Position numbers and translations under genes: made by a program. A stretch of 6,146 nt of DNA from assembly GCA_041657585.1 (NCBI GenBank), contig JBBABP010000064.1, forward strand, positions 1-6,146. The letters run 5' to 3'. Under the pieces are notes generated by a model. The model saw only the letters and a program-made list of their open reading frames with translations, had not been told where the DNA came from and made no database searches. Shown piece after piece: positions 1 to 3,866 of the stretch. Each line of letters begins with the position of its first letter. The first letter of the stretch is position 1. This stretch comes from JBBABP01 sp041657585 (lineage in GTDB: Bacteria > Patescibacteriota > Gracilibacteria > Absconditabacterales > Absconditicoccaceae).

Positions 1-180
1 TGAAGATTGAGAACTAGAAAACGACAAGACAGTGAATGAAAAGACAGATTTTCTACTGAAGTAATTGTGGACAATTTTATATTCTTGGATTCAAAAGGTA
101 GTTGAGCGGATGATGAAGAACACGTAATAGATGCTCATGTTCCAGTAGTAAATCCAGAAGATGAAGAGGTTCCATTCTAA
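1..180 (+). CDS. ssb: Single-stranded DNA-binding protein, C-terminal part (5' end outside window)
   Basis: Coats single-stranded DNA in replication, recombination and repair, and recruits partner proteins through its acidic C-terminal tail. The visible 59 residues hold the last strands of the OB fold (GRLRTRKRQ, then STEVIVDNFIFLDSK), a short acidic linker, and the tail NPEDEEVPF. That tail matches the family's acidic tip ending in Pro-Phe. The linker is much shorter than the long Gly/Gln-rich linker of the E. coli protein. Three in-frame TGA codons (the first codon, one in EGKD, one in GSGADD) fit glycine; under the standard code the frame would be broken. The frame is open to the left edge, so the start lies outside. 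The next gene, signal peptidase I, follows after 83 bases containing a hairpin. Identification is firm from the OB-strand pattern combined with the tail. Confidence 0.93.
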
Positions 181-211
181 ATTATAAAAAATTATAGATA
201 AAATATTATTT

Positions 212-258
212 AAAAAATAGCAATAATCTGAACCAGTTTTATTTTTTATTGCATTTTT
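212..258 (+). terminator. Hairpin after ssb, possible terminator
   Basis: An A-rich arm (213-226) pairs with a T-rich arm (246-258) over 13 base pairs with one bulged A at 219 and a loop of about 19 bases. The 3' arm ends in five T. It lies in the 83-base gap between ssb and lepB and ends five bases before the lepB ATG. It could terminate or attenuate transcription from ssb, or fold over the lepB start and affect its translation. The stem has only two G-C pairs, so it is weak. No clear promoter is visible between it and lepB. Confidence 0.4.
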
Positions 259-263
259 GGTTT

Positions 264-845
264 ATGTGAATAAAAAAAAGATTATATAATTTTCTATTTG
301 ATGTATTTGATATGCTATCTTTTTTGGTATTTGTTTGTTGAATAGTTTTGTTTATAAGATTTTTTGTTGCTAATCCATATACAGTCGTAGGTGCAAGTAT
401 GGATCCTACATTTAAAGAAAGTGATTTTATTATCGTAGATAAAATTACTCCAAGATTTGGTCAATTGCAAAGAGGAGATGTAATAGTTTTTGTGCCTCCA
501 TGAAAAGATATTCCATATATCAAAAGAATTATTTGACTGCCAAATGAAACTATAAAATTAAATAATTGATGAGTTTCGATCTGCTATAGTTGAATTAATG
601 ATTGTAAAAAATTAGATGAAAAATATTTGTCTAATGAAGTAAAAACATATTGAAGATGCTGAATTTCTGAATTTAAAATAGATGACAAATGATATTTTGC
701 AATGTGAGATAACAGAGAATTTTCTACAGATTCTCGCTGTTGTTTTTGATTAGATTGCTATCAATGATCAAATTATGAAGTTCCATTTAACAATATAATC
801 GGCAAAGTTTATATCAGATTTTTTCCAAATTTTTCAACATTTTAA
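264..845 (+). CDS. lepB: Signal peptidase I
   Basis: Membrane-bound serine protease of family S26 that removes signal peptides from exported proteins on the outer face of the cytoplasmic membrane. The 193-residue product has one N-terminal membrane segment (about residues 17-36), then box B GASMDPT with nucleophile Ser45, box D YIKRIIGLP with general base Lys87, and box E MGDNREFSTDSR (about 147-158). It ends in the usual IIGKVYIRFFP strand. The start at 264 gives a short basic cytoplasmic tail (MGIKKR) before the membrane segment; an internal ATG at 312 would cut into that region. There is no Shine-Dalgarno site upstream. Thirteen of its 17 glycines are TGA, including those in RIIGLP and MGDN. 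Six cysteines (107, 114, 132, 159, 160, 165) lie in the extracytoplasmic domain, which is many for this family. Length is typical of short bacterial signal peptidases. Confidence 0.96.
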
Positions 846-920
846 TATGACAATTTTTTTCTTTTAAATAAACTTAATTTTATATGATTTTTTAAAACAA
901 AAAATTTAGACAATGATTTG

Positions 921-994
921 GTTCTTGCAAATTGTTTGAGCTGGAAACATTCATAAAAAGTAGAAAAAAATAACATAGCGAGACTTGCAAGAAC
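921..994. repeat. Inverted repeat with 10-bp perfect arms in the lepB-rbr gap
   Basis: GTTCTTGCAA at 921-930 is the exact reverse complement of TTGCAAGAAC at 985-994. With wobble pairs the stem extends outward by three to four more pairs. Inside the 54-base loop is a small hairpin, TGTTT (933-937) with AAACA (945-949). No T-run follows, so this does not look like a simple terminator. The whole gap 846-1148 has no recognisable gene: 846-920 is plain AT-rich sequence, 921-1040 is less AT-rich and carries this structure, 1041-1087 is A/T runs, and a promoter-like site follows. It could be a structured RNA, a protein-binding site, or the remnant of a decayed gene; the sequence alone does not decide. 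Confidence 0.45.
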
Positions 995-1087
995 TAGACT
1001 TTATTACACGACAACGCCAAAAAAGAATATACGCAAAACTAATTTTTTAAAAAAAATGACGTTCTTTGTTTTACAAATTTTTTTATC

Positions 1088-1115
1088 TTGTTTTTCAGAA
1101 ATCAAAATTTATACT
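1088..1115 (+). promoter_or_regulatory. Sigma70-type promoter before rubrerythrin
   Basis: A -35-like TTGTTT (1088-1093) is separated by 16 bases from a -10-like TATACT (1110-1115). Transcription would begin near 1122 and leave a leader of about 27 bases before the rubrerythrin ATG at 1149. The same arrangement (TTG-start hexamer, 16 bases, TATACT) occurs at 2780-2807 before the RRM gene, which supports both. It would drive rubrerythrin and, through the abutting start, mltG. Confidence 0.5.
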
Positions 1116-1148
1116 AAATTCAGATTTTTTTATTCATTAAAAATAACA

Positions 1149-1733
1149 ATGAAAAAAACTTTAGAAAATCTAAGCAAAGCTTTCGCTTGAGAATCACAAG
1201 CAAGAAATCGTTACAATATTTACGCTAAAATTGCCATCAAAGAATGATATCAACAAATTTGAGAAATTTTTAATCAAACTGCTGAACAAGAAAGAGAACA
1301 TGCTGGACGATTTTTTAAAATGATACAATTGGTTAAAGAAAAAATGTGAGAAAAAATAAATGAAATCAACGTACCAACGACAATCGTAAGCGAAATATGA
1401 GATACCATGACCAACATTCAAACTGCAATAAATTGAGAACATGAAGAACAAAGTAATCTCTATCCAGAATTTGCTAAAATAGCACAAGAAGAATGATTGC
1501 CAGAAGTGTCAGCAAGAATAAACGCAATTATCAAAGCTGAAATGCACCACGAAGAAAGATATAATAAATTATTAAATGAATTAAAAAATAATTCAATTTT
1601 TGAAAAAAAAGAAGAAATTGAATGGGCTTGTAGTAAATGTTGATACGTACATAAATGAAAATTTCCACCAAACGCATGTCCTTCTTGTTGACACGATAAA
1701 TGATATTTTTTAGTAAAATCTGAAAATTATTAA
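1149..1733 (+). CDS. rbr: Rubrerythrin
   Basis: Non-haem di-iron protein that reduces hydrogen peroxide in the cytoplasm with electrons passed through a rubredoxin-like iron site, typical of anaerobes and microaerophiles. The 194-residue product has an N-terminal four-helix ferritin-like domain (about 1-145) and a C-terminal rubredoxin-like domain (about 157-190). Likely di-iron ligands are Glu15, Glu48 and His51 in EREHA, Glu97 and Glu100 in the GEHEE segment, and Glu131 and His134 in AEMHHE. The iron knuckles are CSKCG (Cys161, Cys164) and CPSCG (Cys177, Cys180). Length matches the classical family of about 190 residues. Eleven of twelve glycines are TGA, including both knuckle glycines. 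The start MKKTLENLSKAFAGE is the canonical N-terminus. The frame stays open upstream to 957 with an ATG at 1056, but that would add a non-homologous extension. The stop touches the ATG of mltG. Confidence 0.96.
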
Positions 1734-2744
1734 ATGAAAAAAATCGGTAGATGGATTTTGTTATTTTTGATAGTTTTTTTTGTATGAAATTTTTTCTTGA
1801 AATGAATTTATTTAAATCAAACAATCACAATCCAAGATTGAGAAAATGTTTCCAAAATTTTCAATAATCTATGAACAGTAGATAAATTGAGAATAAAAAT
1901 TTATATTTACGAGAAAAAGAAAAGCATTGATTTCAGTAAATTAAGCGCCTGAACTTATGTTTTTAGTTGATATTATTCCAAATCAGATTTTATAAATAAG
2001 ATTTTAATCTGACCAAAACAAACTTTTACTCGCTACACAGTTTTGGAATGACGATCAATTTATGACATAGATTCTGATTTATCTAAAAAATGATTTATCA
2101 AACAATGAGAGTTTATAAGCTTCGTGACCGATGCTAATATTATTTGAAAATATATTTTGAAATATGAGTTTTTGCAAAAAACAAATAAAAATCTGATTTC
2201 ATTAGAATGATTTTTGTATCCCGATACATATTATGTGCCTATAGAAAAAAATTTCGTAGATCAATTGGTTTATATGCAATTAGAAAATTTCAAAAATAAA
2301 GTTTGGGAAAATGTTAAAGATAAATTAAATTGATTTATTTTGAATCGAAATGATATTTTGATACTTGCCAGCATCGTAGAAAAAGAAGAAAAAAAATCTG
2401 ACAACAAACCTATTGTAGCTTGAATTTTTATCAAAAGATTAAATATTGGAATGAAATTGGACGCTGATGTTTCTTTGTGCTACTGATTGCACCAGTCCTA
2501 TGAAACTTGCAAAAATTATATGACAACAAAAAATCTTAACGACAAAAATAATATTTTTAACACAAGACAAAATAAATGACTAACTCCTCAAGCGATTTCA
2601 AATCCATCGATTAGTAGCATAACGTCTGTTTTGAATTATACAAACACAGATTATCTTTTTTATTTGCACGACAAAAATTGACAGATTCATTATTGAAAAA
2701 CTCTTGAAGAACACAACCAAAACAAGCAGATTTATTTAAATTAA
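1734..2744 (+). CDS. mltG: Endolytic peptidoglycan transglycosylase MltG (YceG-like)
   Basis: Cleaves nascent glycan strands at the outer face of the membrane and is proposed to terminate peptidoglycan chain growth. The 336-residue product (E. coli MltG is about 340) has a short cytoplasmic N-terminus, one membrane helix (about residues 6-23), a LysM-like segment, and the catalytic YceG domain. The active-site motif LASIVEKEE contains Glu216, in the position of the E. coli catalytic Glu218. LDADVS follows, then GLTPQAISNPS (about 282-292) where the family has G-L-P-P-x-P-I-x-N-P, and the C-terminal signature YLFYLHDKNG with HYGKTLEEHN. The usual Asn-Thr-Tyr before the GL motif reads Asn-Thr-Arg. 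Glycine positions are largely TGA. The ATG directly follows the rubrerythrin TAA, so the two are probably cotranscribed and translationally coupled although functionally unrelated. Confidence 0.95.
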
Positions 2745-2779
2745 GTTAAAATTTAAAAATTAAGAATATCTTGAATTAT

Positions 2780-2807
2780 TTGATCAAAATAATATATTTT
2801 ATATACT
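2780..2807 (+). promoter_or_regulatory. Sigma70-type promoter before the RRM gene
   Basis: TTGATC (2780-2785), a 16-base spacer and TATACT (2802-2807) form a promoter-like pair with the same spacing and -10 hexamer as the site before rubrerythrin. A start near 2814 would give a leader of about 113 bases that contains the whole GC-rich palindromic element at 2824-2887. No clear terminator for mltG is visible upstream of it. Confidence 0.45.
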
Positions 2808-2823
2808 GTATTTCCTTTTTTGT

Positions 2824-2887
2824 CCTCCTTGATAAAGCCTGCCTGCGGTAGGCAGGGAGGTGATCCCCGCGCGTGCGGGGAGGCGGA
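2824..2887. repeat. GC-rich nested palindromic element
   Basis: A sharply bounded GC-rich block in very AT-rich DNA, built of three stems. CCTGCCT (2838-2844) pairs with AGGCAGG (2850-2856) around a five-base loop. It sits inside an outer CCTCC (2824-2828) / GGAGG (2856-2860) pair. Immediately after, CCCCGC (2865-2870) pairs with GCGGGG (2875-2880) around a GCGT loop. The composition and modular palindromes look like a small dispersed intergenic repeat (REP or MITE-like), with the CCTGCC palindrome possibly inserted in the loop of a CCTCCTT...GGAGG unit. Only one copy is in the window, so dispersal is an inference. In the RRM transcript it would form strong 5' leader hairpins. It also contains GGAGGTGATCC, the exact complement of the usual 16S rRNA 3' end. 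Confidence 0.7.
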
Positions 2888-2926
2888 TTTGTAAAAAAGT
2901 TATTTTATTTTTTTGTAGTATTATAA

Positions 2927-3244
2927 ATGACAGAAGAAAACACTACCATTAGCCAAACTAAATTATTTGTAGGCTGATTAAATTGGACCATTAGAGGTCG
3001 TGAATTAAAAGAATTTTTTGAACAATATGGAGAAGTAATTTTTGCCAGAGTTAAATTAGATAAAGATACAGGTAAAAGCAGATGATTTGGTTTTGTAGAA
3101 TTTGTAAACGCCGAAGATGCAAAAAAAGCGCAAGTAGCTGTAGATTGACAAGAAATTAAATGAAGAGCTGTAAAAGTAGATTTTGCAAAAGAAAATCCAG
3201 ACAGACTGAATAAGATTGAAAAGACAGAAGAAATAATAGAATAA
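2927..3244 (+). CDS. Single-RRM RNA-binding protein
   Basis: Small glycine-rich-type RNA-binding protein of the family best known from cyanobacterial Rbp proteins and also found in other bacteria. It binds single-stranded RNA; the target is unknown. The 105 residues are nearly all one RRM domain (about 12-87). RNP2 is LFVGGLNW (13-20) and RNP1 is KSRGFGFVEF (50-59), with aromatic residues Phe14, Phe54 and Phe56 at the RNA-stacking positions. A short acidic tail (KTEEIIE) follows. Four of nine glycines are TGA, including the first Gly of RGFGF. The start fixes a normal N-terminus shortly before RNP2. No Shine-Dalgarno site lies at the usual distance. The leader carries the GC-rich palindrome and a promoter-like site further up. 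Cyanobacterial relatives are cold-induced; whether this one is regulated that way is not shown. HicB follows after 28 bases. Confidence 0.94.
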
Positions 3245-3272
3245 AATTTTTTATTTACAAAATTAATTGCAA

Positions 3273-3503
3273 ATGGAAATTGCCATCAAAGCAGAAAAAA
3301 AATGATTTAGTGCACATATACCTGAACTTCATATAAGTACTCAAGGAGAAAATTTAGATGAATTAGTGAAAAATATGCAAGAAGCAATAGAATTATATTA
3401 TGAAGAAGAAAAAAATTACAATAAAAATTTACTAAAAAATGGCAAATTATATTTTAATATGGAAAACTTAAAAAATGCCATTGACCATAAAATTATTGCA
3501 TAA
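3273..3503 (+). CDS. hicB: HicB-family antitoxin, short form
   Basis: Antitoxin that binds and neutralises the HicA mRNA interferase encoded immediately downstream. The 76-residue product shows the HicB partial RNase H-like fold: MEIAIKAEKKGFSAHIPEL, then STQGENLDELVKNMQEAIEL, which matches the family pattern of an F-x-A-x-x-P-x-L strand pair followed by a G-x-T/N-x-x-E-x-x-x-N helix and an EAIELY motif. Many HicB proteins carry a C-terminal ribbon-helix-helix or HTH DNA-binding domain; the remaining C-terminus here (about 30 residues) shows none, so operator binding is doubtful. Gly11 is TGA. The gene order is antitoxin first, the reverse of the classical hicAB operon. Its 3' end overlaps hicA by 29 bases. 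The gap to the RRM gene is only 28 bases with no obvious promoter, so it may be read from upstream. Confidence 0.87.
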
Positions 3504-3702
3504 TATATTATCAGATTTGAATTATGTAATTGTTTTACAAAAAGGTAGTCATATAAAATACAGAAAAAATAATGATACTATCTTGTCACCAAATCACAAA
3601 GAACTTAAGCCATGAACTAGTTCAAGTATTCTAAAAGATATCTGCGTTCAAAATAATATATCATACAGCGATTTGATAAAAAAATATAAAGTAAAAATTT
3701 AA
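3475..3702 (+). CDS. hicA: HicA-family mRNA interferase toxin
   Basis: Small toxin with a dsRBD-like fold that cleaves mRNA when not bound by HicB. The 75-residue product has the family core QKGSHIKYRK with the catalytic histidine (about residue 25), then SPNHKELKPGTSSSILKDI, matching the HicA pattern G-S-H-x-x-Y, P-x-H-x-x-E-L-x-x-G-T and I-L-K-x-I. The start at 3475 is the only reasonable one, because an in-frame TAA lies two codons upstream at 3469. That places the start 29 bases inside hicB, suggesting translational coupling. Gly47 of the P-G-T motif is TGA, so in a standard-code cell the product would stop after 46 residues. The N-terminus (MPLTIKLLHNILSDLNY) has Asn-Tyr where many relatives have Gly-Phe. 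The gene converges with valS across a bidirectional terminator. Confidence 0.9.
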
Positions 3703-3772
3703 GGGATAATGAAAGTATTTGATTTAATGTTTTTTTAAACAGAAAATAATTAAATTTTTATTTTTTTCGTAG

Positions 3773-3798
3773 AGACATACCGCTGGTATGTCTTTTTT
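3773..3798 (+). terminator. Intrinsic terminator after hicA
   Basis: AGACATACC (3773-3781) pairs with GGTATGTCT (3785-3793) in a nine-base-pair stem with a three-base loop, followed by a run of six T (3793-3798). It lies 70 bases after the hicA stop. The stem-plus-T-run form is a standard Rho-independent terminator for the plus-strand genes. Confidence 0.8.
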
Positions 3799-3800
3799 GA

Positions 3801-3831
3801 TAATAAAAATAAGACACGCCACGGCGTGTCT
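3801..3831 (-). terminator. Intrinsic terminator after valS
   Basis: Read on the minus strand, AGACACGCC (complement of 3823-3831) pairs with GGCGTGTCT (complement of 3812-3820) around a two-base loop. It is followed by a T-rich tail, TTATTTTTATTA (complement of 3801-3811 and beyond). It begins 36 bases downstream of the valS stop, so it ends the minus-strand transcript. Confidence 0.75.
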
Positions 3832-3866
3832 CTACGATAATAATGTAAAACGAATATAATTTGGCA

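Larger units (their letters stand above)
3768..3836. repeat. Composite palindrome with inverted ends CGTAGAGACA / TGTCTCTACG
   Basis: The outer ten bases CGTAGAGACA (3768-3777) are the exact reverse complement of TGTCTCTACG (3827-3836). Between them are two separate hairpins with different cores (CATACC/GGTATG and CACGCC/GGCGTG) sharing the same AGAC/GTCT shoulders, and an AT-rich spacer. It reads as two units of a G-T-A-G-A-G-A-C...G-T-C-T-C-T-A-C type palindrome facing each other, each having lost its inner shoulder to a T- or A-rich tail. Similar GTAGAGAC-type palindromes are, from general knowledge, common dispersed repeats in several bacterial groups. It lies exactly between convergent hicA and valS. 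Confidence 0.7.

Noticed and set aside
913..963. Possible decayed start of peptidyl-tRNA hydrolase: the frame reads IVGAGNIHKK, like the family's IVGLGNPGKxY.
   Set aside because: It stops after 16 codons, the following residues in other frames do not continue the family convincingly, and a match this short may be chance.
842..976. Minus-strand frame of 44 codons under table 25 across the lepB-rbr gap.
   Set aside because: Lysine/phenylalanine-rich composition expected from AT-rich noise, no recognisable motif, and it overlaps the lepB end.
957..1148. Rubrerythrin frame stays open upstream, with an in-frame ATG at 1056 giving a hydrophobic 31-residue extension.
   Set aside because: Rubrerythrins start at the MKKTLENL position, the extension has no family match, and the best promoter (1088-1115) would start transcription inside or after it.
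1194..1824. Two minus-strand frames of 97 codons antisense to rubrerythrin and mltG.
   Set aside because: They are Phe/Ile-rich shadows of the real plus-strand genes with no motif of their own.
2861..2887. Single CRISPR type I-E-like repeat: CCCCGC-GCGT-GCGGGG looks like the core of such repeats.
   Set aside because: There is only one copy, no spacer-repeat periodicity and no cas gene; it is better explained as part of the GC-rich palindromic element.
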